Positions 21,767 through 32,770 of a DNA stretch of 64,000 bases are shown here, piece by piece; position 1 is the first letter of the stretch, and each line of letters starts with the position of its first letter. The position numbers and the translations under genes are program-made. Origin of the DNA: Gigaspora rosea. Lineage: Eukaryota; Glomeromycota; Glomeromycetes; Diversisporales; Gigasporaceae. The notes below the pieces were generated by a model. That model saw nothing but the letters and a program-made list of their open reading frames with translations, ran no database searches and was not told where the DNA came from. The stretch is taken from NCBI GenBank assembly GCA_003550325.1, contig QKWP01000771.1, positions 98,761-162,760 of the forward strand. The letters run 5' to 3'.

Positions 21767-22930
21767 TACATACTTACGTGCTTATGTACCCACACAAGTT
21801 ATTAAGCTCAAATTAGGTAACTTAAATAAATGAAGCAATGCCGAAAGTATGCACTGATTATATTTTGGTCATGATAACCATGAGGTTCCCAGGTTATCTC
21901 TTGTTATTGTTATCGTTATACTTTTCTTAAAAGTATGATTTGCCGTAATTCCTATTGGTCACAGATAGTCAAAGAGAACATGCGTAGTGTGATATCCATA
22001 TCAAAGTTGTTTATTAATATAAATAAGAATATTGATAAAGTAATACAAACATGTAATCCGAAATGTCATGCACACATGTTCAACACCTTGTTTCGAAAAT
22101 GCATTATGATCTTTGTTCGTGCTACTCATAACCTCGTTCTTGCATAACCAAACGATTGGTTTTTATTAAAATTATAAGATTCTTGTATTAAGTCAGGTGA
22201 ATATAGGTCCAAACAACTCATGTTTAATTTGCAATTACAAAGGAAGGAAGAACATATGCATATAGTGAGGAACAGCACTTGCAATCTTGATCGGCTATAA
22301 GCTTGTCCATTAGGTCACGTGTATTTTACATTAAGTGTCAATAAGTTTTTTCATTATTAATAGATTTTGATTATTTTTCAAGACTGCTTTATTAATTTAT
22401 TATATTTCCAAACTACTTTGTTAATTTATTATATTTCCAAACTACTTTGTTAATTTATTAGATTTCAAGACTCTATAAATTTATTATATTTCAAAACGCT
22501 CTATTAATTTCAAGACTGTTTTATTTATTGTATTTCAAGACTGCTTAATCAATTATTATACATAAAGACTGCTTTATTAATTTTTAAGAATTTTTAACTA
22601 AATAGATAAAACTTCTAAGTCATGTAACCTTATATTGATAAAACTTTAATACATAAGAATACGAGAAAAGAAAAGGCATAAATCTTAATCACATTGTTGA
22701 TCTACCCATTCTATAATATTAATGACCCACATACAGTAATTAATCCTTCCAATAGCTGAATAAATTACGGATTATTCTATTTTTTTACGCGTGATAGTAA
22801 GACATTGTATCATTATAAATATTTACAGCTAATAACATTGTTTGTCTATATATTTAGATTAATGGCTTCTAATACATTAGCAATTGGATAAGCCGGATTT
22901 TTTTCTCAGTATCACTCTCTTAGGAGATAA
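21767..22930. repeat. kinase 3' flank, duplicated at 29.76-30.95 kb
   Basis: Starts ACCACCCTAGTACATACTTACG and runs with high identity to about 22930, matching 29758-30945. It includes tandem units of TTTATTAATTTATTATATTTC (22380-22560). A 70-codon frame (21935-22147) is not kept in frame in the second copy. No gene. Confidence 0.65.
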
Positions 22931-22933
22931 ATG

Positions 22934-24712
22934 TTAATAATTGGCGTTAACATAATTATTAGTATTTACGACTGATAGAATCGTTATTTCCTTAGATAAC
23001 CTTTTAAGTTCAGTTAAAATTTCTTCTAGCGTTGGACGTTTTTCTGGTTCAGAGTCCCAACATCTCATGTATAATTTAGCATAATCTATGGGAGTCCCAG
23101 GTATAATTGTTTCCCTTTTTCCTTGCGAAATTTTTATTATTATAGCATGATTCGACGAATCTGAGAACGGAGGTGTTCCACTCGTGAGCTCCCAGAACAC
23201 TACACCTAGACTATAAATGTCAGACTTCTCATCATGTTTAATCTTTTCGTCAGGATAGAGATAATATCTTGGTTCAACATATGCTGGTAAGCCTTTTACA
23301 CTAGAAGTCTGTGTTGTACTGTCCATTTTTTTCGATATTCCAAAATCCGAAATTAGAATTTTACCGTCATTTATTAGAATATTATTAGAATGCTAGAAGA
23401 ATTTTATGCAAAATCTTAGTATATTAAAATAAGGACTTGTAATTTTTACATAGGGTCAACTACGTTAACTACGCACCAAATCTCTATGGCATATTTTTTT
23501 TTCGTGTAAGAAACGTAATCCACAGGTAATTTCAATTGCGAAGCTATTAAGGTTAATCCATGGAATCTCAAATTTACCATCTTTCCATTTTGATTCCAAA
23601 TAGTTACGTAAAGTTCCTCCATTAGCCAATTGTAATATAAGCATGAAATTATGCGTATGTGGATCTAGAGTTTGTCAAATCATATGTTATTATTTAATGT
23701 TATTTAATTTTATGTCGCCTCCATACCTTTATAAACTCCATAAAATTTAATAATATTGGGATGACTAACTTCACGTAAAATTTTAAGCTATATAAAAAAA
23801 ATAAAATAAAAAAAAATAACGTACACTTTCATGTTATGACTTACATGATCAGTCAAATAGAAAGATGCATAAATTTATTTATATAGAATAGGATACGATC
23901 TTGACGCTTAGTCCGCAAAATACAGTATACATATCATTTAAACTTGTCAATATTCTTTTTCCATGAAAGAATTCAATTAAGATTAATTACTTCATGAATT
24001 AATGACATAACTTCTTTATGTTCTAATCGTAAAGTATTCCTCAGACTCTTTAATGCGTATTGTTTTCTATAGAATTTAGCAGAATATACATTCGCATATC
24101 CCCCACTTCCAATAAGTTTGAGCTCTCTAAAATGCAAGTAGTTGAACATTCTTACATTAAGTTCTTTCAACTTTTTTTCAATAAATTCCGTCAGTTCTAA
24201 TACTATTTATTATATACAATAAAAATTATAATGTTAATGTTAATGTTAATGTACCATATAAATATACAAATTATAGCACAAATCTTACATGTTTTTCCCG
24301 ACGTTAAATTTTTTTGGATAGCACTTTGATTTTGTTTGTTTTTTTTTCTTCGCCCAGATTCAGAATACATCTCAATACGAACCCTCAATGCTTCTTTAGC
24401 TATTCGACGATATTCAGCTTTAACAGTTTCGTCAGCAGATTCCCAGCTTTGTAATGTCATAGAAGATACAATAGTCATTGGCAAGTAATATCCGTGTTCG
24501 CGAGCTGTTTCTACATAAACTTTTCTATAAATGATAAACGCATTAGGTGCTCTCGCTGGAATTCTGCCATCGGGGGTTTTTTTAGAGATAAGTTCGATCA
24601 TATCGACTGTTGGAGGAAATTTGGGAGAAATCATTATATGATTCGGGCCTTGCTTAGGTTCGGAAGACGTAGATTCTAGTAATGGTGATTTCTGGTCGTC
24701 GCTTTTTGACAT
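22934..24712 (-). CDS. predicted HMG-box/TKL-kinase fusion gene, five exons
   Basis: Proposed exons: 24712-24289, 24202-23991, 23787-23727, 23664-23477 and 23392-22934, total 1344 nt, 447 residues. All four introns (86, 203, 62 and 84 nt) are GT-AG and keep frame. Residues about 50-117 are an HMG box (RAPNAFIIYR, LQSWESAD). After the GTAAGA donor and TAG acceptor the kinase leader FIEKKLKE begins, then glycine loop GSGGYANVY (173-181), Lys193, helix Glu212, HRDLHSNN (292-299), DFG (311-313), VEPRYY, and RCWDSEPEKRPTLEEIL. The catalytic residues are all present. TKL kinases of this style phosphorylate Ser/Thr or Tyr; the substrate is unknown. The kinase leader has no ATG upstream of NVRM, which favours joining to the HMG exon. 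An alternative is a separate kinase starting at Met 24149, only 53 nt after the HMG stop. The HMG leader upstream of Met1 is frame-shifted by an extra C. Confidence 0.7.
24203..24288 (-). other. predicted intron joining HMG and kinase exons
   Basis: 86 nt, donor GTAAGA, acceptor AATAG. It holds a threefold ACATTA repeat that also gives TTAAC-like branch sites. Unspliced, the HMG frame runs into the intron and stops at 24203. The dead paralog near 12.95 kb has lost the donor G. Confidence 0.65.
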
Positions 24713-24847
24713 CTCTGCGTAATTGATGTTACTTATGACCTTTGAACTATTAATTGATTTCTGGTCGTCGCTTTTGAACAACTCTGGATAATTGATGTTG
24801 CTTTGAATCAAGGGGACAGACAGGAAAGATACGACCGCCAGGCATCT

Positions 24848-24855
24848 CTTTTATA
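24848..24855 (-). promoter_or_regulatory. TATA-like box of the fusion gene
   Basis: TATAAAAG on the minus strand, about 135 bp upstream of the chosen start, in the same context as in the other HMG copies. Confidence 0.45.
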
Positions 24856-25390
24856 TTTTTGAAGCTCTTATGAGTGTTTCACAAAGTGGATCGGGTCCGT
24901 AACGTCATTTCTGCATTTGTACTCATGATCATCTGATAATGTTGATGGCGAATATATAAATTATTTTAAAAAGCAAATAAATTTATTTTAAAAGCAAATA
25001 AAGTTAAGATAAATTTAATTTTAGAAGTTTAAAAAACTCTGATGACTTGCAAAGCATCAGATCTTGAAAATAAATAAAATTACATATTTCTAATTATGTC
25101 GTTAACAGTAAATGTATCTACTATTATGTACAGTAAAAACATTATTAAGCTGCATTGTCTTTATTTTACGTTTTACTTTAATGTAGCATTCTTAATCTAA
25201 ATATTGTAAATTTGTATTAAGTTACCGTGAAATATAATGTGAATGGTTCTATTATTGCGTGATTGTTTGCAAATTGTTTTAATACCGGTAGTATCGTTCG
25301 GTACTTGCAGCTCATAATGAAAATGTTTAATTGTTAATATCACGCTTTAAGAATTCTCCTGAATGTGGCAAATAGTTTATTTTTACTAAG

Positions 25391-25919
25391 TGTCACGGCC
25401 ACAATCGGTTCTTGGCCGAAAATTGATCCACGGAATAAGTAGTACGAAGGGATGGTCCTTGATCACGGGTACCATCGATCGGGGCACCGCTCATCAAGTA
25501 CCAGAGTTTAGTCGGGGTAATTACGATCAATCGAAAATCAATTGTGATACGTAAGGAACACGGGATCAGAAGTTAAGTATTTTATTGCTAATTGATGAAT
25601 TGCGTAACAATGATATAATTTATTAATTTAAGTTGGGGTCCGATAGCAATATATAAGGACGTACGAAAAGAAGTTAGCGAGACTTGGTCTAATTTATACT
25701 TATAACTCATACACGTACTTTACTTAGACTTATGTTCACATGTACTTGTACTTCTACGTTCGCATAGGGGAAAAGGACGTGACTGTAAGTATATATGGGT
25801 TGGTCACGACTCTTATGTGCGAGGAAGGGGCACATGAGGATCAAAACGAACTACACTACGGGAAATCGAATCAACAAAGAGGGACGAAAACTCACTCGTG
25901 GTCGCTTACGGCCGCGACA
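25391..25919. mobile_element. solo LTR, probably Ty3/gypsy type, 529 bp
   Basis: Begins TGTCACGGCC, ends GCCGCGACA, and is flanked by a 5-bp duplication CTAAG (25386-25390 and 25920-25924). The paralogous spacer near 28.53 kb reads TTTTTACTAAGCTTGG with no insertion. TG...CA ends, 5-bp duplication and an internal TATATAAGG are LTR features. The TGTCACGG start is common in Ty3/gypsy LTRs. No internal retroelement genes remain. Confidence 0.75.
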
Positions 25920-25924
25920 CTAAG

Positions 25925-26993
25925 CTTGGCCTATAGGAATAATTTATTAATCACCATTGAAACTAAAAACTATGGATTTTTTCGGTGTAAAGATTTTACA
26001 TATAGTGAGGACTAACACTTGTGATCCCGAAAACGTATTAATCGGCTATAAGCTTGTTAATTTAGATCACATGGTTTTATACATTAAAAAACGTTGAAAA
26101 TTAAGAAAATAAGTTTTTTATTATTAATTGCTATCCGGAGCGAATTGGACTCATTTATTGTCAAAATTTTGATTATGTTTCAAGACTTTGTTATTAATTA
26201 CTTATTTCAAGATATTATATTTCAAGACTCTATTAATTTATGAGATATTTCCACATGATATGTAGATAGTGACCAGAATTAATTAATGTAGGGTCTAAAT
26301 CGGCTGACCCAAGTTTTTCAAAATCCCTTATCTCCCTCGTTAATAATAAAATTTACAGATAAATATATATAATCCTATATAGATTATCACAAATGTTACT
26401 CTTCTACAACTTCGATAATAATTTAACAAAGATCAGCTTTCTAAAATTATGAATTAAATATAGCAAAGAAAAAAAAAACAAGGGGTCAAAAAGTTTGGGA
26501 CCCTACTAGTTTTGTAGGGTTAGATTAAGAGGATTTTCGTAATGTTAATCACCATGGTGGAAATAGCATATTTATTTTATTATATTTTAAAACCGCTTTA
26601 ATAATTTATTTTTTCAAGATTGATTTATTTATTATATTTCAAGACTGTTTTATCAATTATTAAAGATTTTTTTTATTAAATTTTAAGAATTTTTAACAGA
26701 ATAGATAAAAATTTCTAAGTCTTATAATCTTATATTGTTAAAAACTTAATAAATGAGAATTCGAGGAAAAGAAATGGTTATTTACAAATAAATCTTAATT
26801 ACATAATGTTGTGATTTTGCCCAGGTATTTTATTCTATTTATAATAAATAATGACCATACCAATAACCGAATATGTCGAATACGTCACGGATTATCTATT
26901 TTTTACGCATGAAGGTACGACATTATATCATAATAACATGAATTATAAAAATCATAATCTATATTATTACTAGTAATATTTGATTCTTTCATG
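25925..26993. other. spacer and 3' flank of HMG copy 5
   Basis: Paralogous to 2.9-3.5 plus 4.24-4.53 kb and to 15.5-16.19 kb. It carries an empty GGTGGAAATAGCAT site. No gene. Confidence 0.5.
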
Positions 26994-27992
26994 TTAAAAT
27001 TGTGATTGCGTAAACTGTGTGTTTGCACTGATGTGATTTATTGCAAATGAAGAAGTATCATTATCATCATTACTTAAAATTTGTAAATTTTGATAATTTA
27101 TATTTAAAAATGTTGGTTCTTGAGTAAATACAGTATTTAATTCACTGTCTAAGTCAAATTGTCGACAACTAATTGCTTGACAAGAAATAGAGGGTACAAA
27201 AGCATTCGATGTAGAAGGTGTATCTATAGATGTCAAATTTGGTGATTGATAATTAAAGGGATTATTTACATTAAAATCTGTATCGGCTAGATACATCTCG
27301 TATAAGAAAGGATTGTTTGTAAAAGTAGTGTTTGAATACATGTCAAAAGAAAGTTCGGGAATAGAATTTATGTTATGCGAAAAGTTATCAAGGATAACGG
27401 GACTAGTATCTTTAGATTCAATAAGTTTATTGTCTTTTATCCCTTTAATGCTTTTTGTACTATTCTTAAGATTTCTATTTCTACGCTTTTTTTCATTCTT
27501 ATTTAAAGGCGGAGTCGGCGGATCGAAACTAACGATGTTCCATCTATCTTTTCTTTTTCTTCTCCCAGATTTAGGGTACATCTCATTACGAACCCTCAAT
27601 GCTTCTTTAGCTATTCGACGATATTCAGCTTTAACAGTTTCATCAGCAGATTCCCAGCTCTGTGACGCCATAGAAGATACAATAGTCATTGGTAAGTAGT
27701 ATCCGTGTTCGCGGACTGTTTCTACATAAACTTTTCTATAAATGATAAACGCATTAGGTGCTCTCGCGGGAATTCTGCCATCGGGGGATTTTTTAGTGAT
27801 AAGTTCTATCATATCGATTGTTGGAGGGAATTTGGGAGAAATCATTATATGATTTGGGTCTTGCTTAGGTTCGGAAGACGTAGATTCTAGTAATAATGAT
27901 TTTTGATCGTCGCTTTTTAACATCTCTGCGTAGTTGATGTTATTTATGACCTTTGAACTATTAATTGATTTCTGGTCGTCGCTTTTGAGCAT
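26994..27992 (-). CDS. MATA-type HMG-box protein, long-tailed copy 5
   Basis: Predicted 332 residues. This copy keeps both N-terminal EMLKSDDQKS repeat units in frame (the first opens at Met 27992), so its HMG box sits later, at residues about 72-139. Box motifs are RIPARAPNAFIIYR, SQSWESAD and EALRVRNEMYP, followed by GRRKRKDRW and KKRRNRNLK. The long Asn/Ser/Phe-rich tail ends early at FTQSQF because an indel near the end shifts frame relative to copy 1. The upstream MSGGRIFPV leader is lost: a deletion removes its ATG. Probably a functional nuclear DNA-binding protein; promoter and tail resemble copies 1 and 3. Confidence 0.85.
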   Translation of the reverse strand: MLKSDDQKSINSSKVINNINYAEMLKSDDQKSLLLESTSSEPKQDPNHIMISPKFPPTIDMIELITKKSPDGRIPARAPNAFIIYRKVYVETVREHGYYLPMTIVSSMASQSWESADETVKAEYRRIAKEALRVRNEMYPKSGRRKRKDRWNIVSFDPPTPPLNKNEKKRRNRNLKNSTKSIKGIKDNKLIESKDTSPVILDNFSHNINSIPELSFDMYSNTTFTNNPFLYEMYLADTDFNVNNPFNYQSPNLTSIDTPSTSNAFVPSISCQAISCRQFDLDSELNTVFTQEPTFLNINYQNLQILSNDDNDTSSFAINHISANTQFTQSQF

Positions 27993-28046
27993 CTCTGGAT
28001 AATTGATGTTGCTTTGAATTAAGGTACAGACAGGAAAGATACCTCT

Positions 28047-28054
28047 CTTTTATA
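28047..28054 (-). promoter_or_regulatory. TATA-like box of HMG copy 5
   Basis: TATAAAAG on the minus strand. It is kept although about 13 bp just downstream, including the leader ATG, have been deleted. This fits a promoter element rather than coding sequence. Confidence 0.45.
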
Positions 28055-29101
28055 TTTTTGAAGCTCTTATGAGTGTTACATAAGTGGATCAGGATCCGTA
28101 ACGTCATTTCTATTTGTACTCATGATCATCTGATATTGTTGATAGCGAATATATAAATTATTTTAAAAAGCAAATAAATTTATTTTAAAAGCAAATAAAG
28201 TTAGGGAAATTTAATTTTAAAAGTTTAAAAAACTCCGATGATTTGCCAAGCATCAGAAGAAAATAAATAAAATTACACAGTAAATGAATTTACTATTATG
28301 TACAGTAAAAACATTATTAATCTGCATTGTCTTTTATTTTACATTTTACTATTTTAATCTAAATAATGTAAATTTGTATTAAGACACCGTGAAATACAAT
28401 GTCTATTATTGCGTGATTGTTTGCAAATTGTTTTAATAGTATCGTTCGGCATTTTCAGCTCATAATGATGAGAATGTTTAATTGTTAATATCCCACTTTA
28501 AGAATACTCCTAAACGTGGCAAATAGTTTATTTTTACTAAGCTTGGTCAATAGGAATAATTTATTAAATGCAATTAAGGTCGCAAAATCTCCGCAAACAC
28601 CATTAAAACTAAAAACTATGTATTTTATTCAGAGTAAAAATTTTGTATATACGAAAATGTGCAAGCTCAGACTAACCTACTGTATTCCGATCCCTAACTT
28701 CCAATATATTGATCACACTTAAGGCTTTTGAAACATTATTTGGTAAATTATTCTGTGCGTGACTATGTCGGATGACTTGTAAAACCTGCAAAGTTTTTTC
28801 ATCTCTCTCATTTTGTGCATCTCTTAAAGCAATTGTTATATATGGTGGTGTAACTATATTAGCCTAATTCTAATTTGAGAGATTTCCTTTTTTAAAAGGG
28901 CTGGGGCTTTATTTGTGACATTAATTCGGCTAGTGCTGTAGTGGACTGATAGGCAGTGCTGCGTGGTTTTAAGAACTAATGTAATCATGATAATCTAGAG
29001 CATCGGAAGACTTATATTTCAAATACGTGTGAGAATCGATACGATTATTAGGCGCACATATATATATACATACATACATATATATATTTTTTTTTTTTTT
29101 T
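28055..29101. other. conserved HMG upstream region and spacer
   Basis: Paralogous to 17.3-18.5 kb without the 17761-18060 insertion. Ends in an AT/TACA simple repeat and poly-T against the gap. No gene. Confidence 0.5.
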
Positions 29102-29423
29102 NNNNNNNNNNNNNNNNNNNNNNNNNNNNNNNNNNNNNNNNNNNNNNNNNNNNNNNNNNNNNNNNNNNNNNNNNNNNNNNNNNNNNNNNNNNNNNNNNNN
29201 NNNNNNNNNNNNNNNNNNNNNNNNNNNNNNNNNNNNNNNNNNNNNNNNNNNNNNNNNNNNNNNNNNNNNNNNNNNNNNNNNNNNNNNNNNNNNNNNNNNN
29301 NNNNNNNNNNNNNNNNNNNNNNNNNNNNNNNNNNNNNNNNNNNNNNNNNNNNNNNNNNNNNNNNNNNNNNNNNNNNNNNNNNNNNNNNNNNNNNNNNNNN
29401 NNNNNNNNNNNNNNNNNNNNNNN
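29102..29423. other. assembly gap (322 N)
   Basis: Run of N following poly-T. The paralog at 18.55-18.80 kb suggests it hides the GC-richer duplicated patch. Confidence 0.95.
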
Positions 29424-29757
29424 TTTTTTATTTTAATATGAATAACTAAGTTGAGGTCAACTAAATCAACATTAATAAATTTAAAGGCATCTTTAACAGT
29501 AAATGCGTAAATGGTTTGCTTGTGCTGATTAATTTAATGTGGTTAAAAGAAATTTAATGTGGTAAATGCTACGTATAAGTTCGAGCTATTTTATGTCAAT
29601 TAATTCTAAAATTAAACGGTATAAATGTTATTTTTAAAAAAATGCAAGCAAAATGAAAATCAATGGCATGTAAAAACTTCCAACTTTGCTACTTTGTCCT
29701 TGAAGATGATATAATGAGTGCCGGCAATGGAAAACTAATAATATTTCATTAATTTAC
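29424..29757. other. spacer ending in a truncated hairpin MITE
   Basis: Paralogous to 18.80-19.10 kb. The GAGTGCCGGC hairpin is cut within its left arm at about 29736, and kinase-flank sequence follows from about 29758. This marks a duplication junction. Confidence 0.5.
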
Positions 29758-30945
29758 CACCCTAGTACATACTTACGTGCGTATGTACCCACACAAATTA
29801 TTAAGCTCAAATTAGGTAACTTAAATAAATGAAACAATGCCGAAAGTATGCACTGATTATATTTTGGTCATGATAACCATGTGGTTCCCAGGTTATCTCT
29901 TGTTATTGTTATCGTTATACTTTTCTTAAAAGTATGATTTGCTGTAATTCCTATTGGTCACAGATAGTCAGGCGATGTGTACATTAACGACCAATGGAAG
30001 GTGCAGAAAAGAGAACATGCTATCCATTATTAATATAAATATGAATATTGATAAAGTAATACAAAAATGTAATCCGAAATGTGATGCACACATGTTGTTT
30101 CAGAAAATGCATTATGATCTTTGTTCGTGCTACTCATAACCTCGTTCTTGCATAACCAAACGATTGGTTTTTATTAAAATTATAAGATTCTTGTATTAAG
30201 TCAGGTGAATATAGGTCCAAACAACTCGTGATTAATTTGCAATTACAAAGGAAGAAAAGAATTTATGCATGTCAGATATAGTGAGGAACAGCACTTGTAA
30301 TATTGATCGGGTCCATTTAGGTCACGTGGTATTCTGCATTAAGTGTCAATAAGTTTTTTTCATTATTAATTGCGAATCGAACTTAAAATTGTCGGACTTT
30401 GATTATTTTTCAAGAATGCTTTATTAATTTATTATATTTCCAAACTACTTTATTAATTTATTAATTTTCAAGACTCTATAAATTTATTATATTTCAAAAC
30501 GCTCTATTAATTTCAAGACTGTCTTATTTATTGTATTTCAAGTCTGCTTTATCAATTATTATGCATGAAGACTGCTTTATTAAATTTTAAGAGTTTTGAA
30601 CTAAATAGATAAAACTTCTAAGTCATATAACCTTATATTGATAAAACCTTAATACATAAGAATACGAGAAAAGAAGAGTCATAAATCCTAACTACATTGT
30701 AAACCTACCCATTCTATAATATTAATGACCCAATTTGTTTACTGAATAAATTTACGGATTATTCTATTTTTTTACGCGGATGGTGAGACATTGTATCATT
30801 ATAAAATATTTTTCATCTAAAAACATTATTTGTCTATATATTTAGATTAATGGTTGCTAACACATTAGCAATTTAATAAGCCGGATTTTTTTTCTCATTA
30901 TCACTCTCTTAGGAGATAAATGTTAATAAATGGTGTTAACATAAT
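29758..30945. repeat. second copy of the 21.77-22.93 kb kinase flank
   Basis: High-identity direct copy, with small indels including an extra 40-bp stretch near 29970-30010 and loss of some tandem units. No gene. Confidence 0.65.
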
Positions 30946-31790
30946 TATTAGTATTTACGACTGATAGAATCGTGATTTCCCTAGATAACCTTTTAAGTTC
31001 AGTTAATTTTCTTCTAGCGTTGGAAGTTTTTCTGGTTCAGAGTCCCAACACCTCATGTAGTGTTTAGCATATTCTATGGGAGCCTCAGGTATAATTGCTT
31101 CCCTATTGTAACATGATTCGGCGAATCTGAGAACGGAGGTGTTCCACTCGTGAGCTCCCAGAACACTGCACCTAGGCTATAAATGTCAGACTTTTCATCA
31201 CGTTTAATCTTTTAGTCCGGATAGAGATAATATGTTGGCTCAACATATGCTGGTAAACCTTTTACACTAGAAGTCTGCGTTATGCTGTCCATTTTTTTGG
31301 ATATTCCAAAATCCGAAATTAAAATTTTACCGTCATTTATTAGAATAATATTAGAATGCTAGAAGAATTTTATGTAAAAACTTAGTACTTTATATTAAAA
31401 TAAGGACTTATAATTTTTACATAGGTCAACTACGTCAACTACGCACCAAATCTCCATGGCATATTTTTATTTCGTGTAAGAAACGTAACCCACAGGTAAT
31501 TTCAACTGCGATGCTAATAAGGTTAATCCATGGAATCTCAAATTTACCATCTCTCCATTTTGATTCCAAATAATTATGTAAAGTTCCTCCATTAGCCAAT
31601 TGTAATATAAGCATGAAATTATGTGTATGTGGATCTAAAGGTTGTCAAATCATATGTTATTATTTAACATTATTCAATTTTATTTCCGCCTCCCTATCTT
31701 ATAAACTCCATAAAATTTAATAATATTGGGATGATTAACTTCACGTAAAATTTTAAGCTATATGCATATAAAAAAATAAAAAAAAATAAT
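30946..31790 (-). pseudogene. TKL-type kinase pseudogene (copy C), 5' part missing
   Basis: Contains sequence equivalent to exons 3-5 of the fusion gene: LKIL/HPNIIKFYGVYK, QLANGGT and FLHE, the catalytic loop, then SDFGISKKM and SGTPPFSDS. The catalytic-loop Arg is changed, giving HGDL in place of HRDL. The activation-segment region has a TAA stop after YYLYPD. Around 31105 a deletion removes the IIIKISQGKR region. Similarity stops abruptly at about 31815, so the glycine-loop exon and the HMG part are absent. It is the right-hand end of the array. Confidence 0.85.
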
Positions 31791-32340
31791 GTAGCACTTT
31801 TATGTTATGACTTGCGCTTACAAATGTTTCTAGATCGAATTCCTATCATTTCCTCGACAACACTCCTGACAAACAAAATCGACAAAAATTGATCGAAGCT
31901 ACAGCTAACCTTTTATTAAAGCTCGAAAGTGAGTTTACTTAGTACCAACTCTTGTTCCGGAGCAATTTTTTTTAATATTATTATGAATAAGCTCCTCTTA
32001 GACGCGCATGAGCGATATTTTGGAACAATATGTGTTATTTTTAGGGATCACAATTTTCTAAATAACGCTCATGAGCATTATTACGCGAAAATACGGTACG
32101 TAGAAGTGGACAGCGCCCGAATAGGCAACTAATAAAAATTGTGTATTTATCTGACTTCATGTGCCGATTCACGAGAGAATAACTTATCTGCGCTCCCGAC
32201 TAGGACTGATGACTGTTTGACCAGTTCGTTTCTAGTATATCTGCTTAGCTATCTTTCGATCCGTTGACATCTGCCAACTCGAATTATAGAGAAAAAGGTC
32301 TGTTACAGAGTCTTTTACGTAAATCATGATAAAATCATGA
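31791..32340. other. array boundary; possible gene fragment and MITE end
   Basis: A short plus-strand open stretch (about 31816-31940) reads DKQNRQKLIEATANLLLKL in one frame and could be a gene fragment of unknown family. A TA-flanked MITE end ATTACGCGAAAATACGG finishes at 32096; it belongs to the family of 38601-38714. Nothing else seen. Confidence 0.3.
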
Positions 32341-32770
32341 TCATTTCAAAGCAAGCTAACTCATCACTCACAACATACTGTATTGTTTGTTATTGAAAAA
32401 TAATGATCTTTTTCGTGTTCGAAATCACAATAATTCCCATGCAAACTAACTCAATCTTAACCGCATACAATTTGTCATCGTTTCAATGCAACTAACTCAA
32501 TCTCAACCACATACTATGTCACCGGAATAACATGTAGGTTTGTAACGGAATTGTTTATTGAACTCATGATAAAACGTGTTTCACTGGAATAGCTGTAGAG
32601 AATTGTCTACAGTAACTCTCGATGCAAACTAACATATGTTTAATCGCATACTGTGTGTCACTAGAGTAATGAGAAAGTTTAGTAACAGAATTTTGTTTAT
32701 GATAAAAATCATAATAACCCAATGAAAACTAACTCAACCTTAATAACTTACTAAATAGAGAGTAGGTTCT
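32340..32770. repeat. degenerate tandem repeat, about 100-120 bp units
   Basis: Four to five diverged units, each with ATGCAAACTAACTCAATCTT, CGCATAC, and AACAGAATTTTGTTTATG/ATGATAAAATCATGAT words. No coding potential. Confidence 0.5.
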
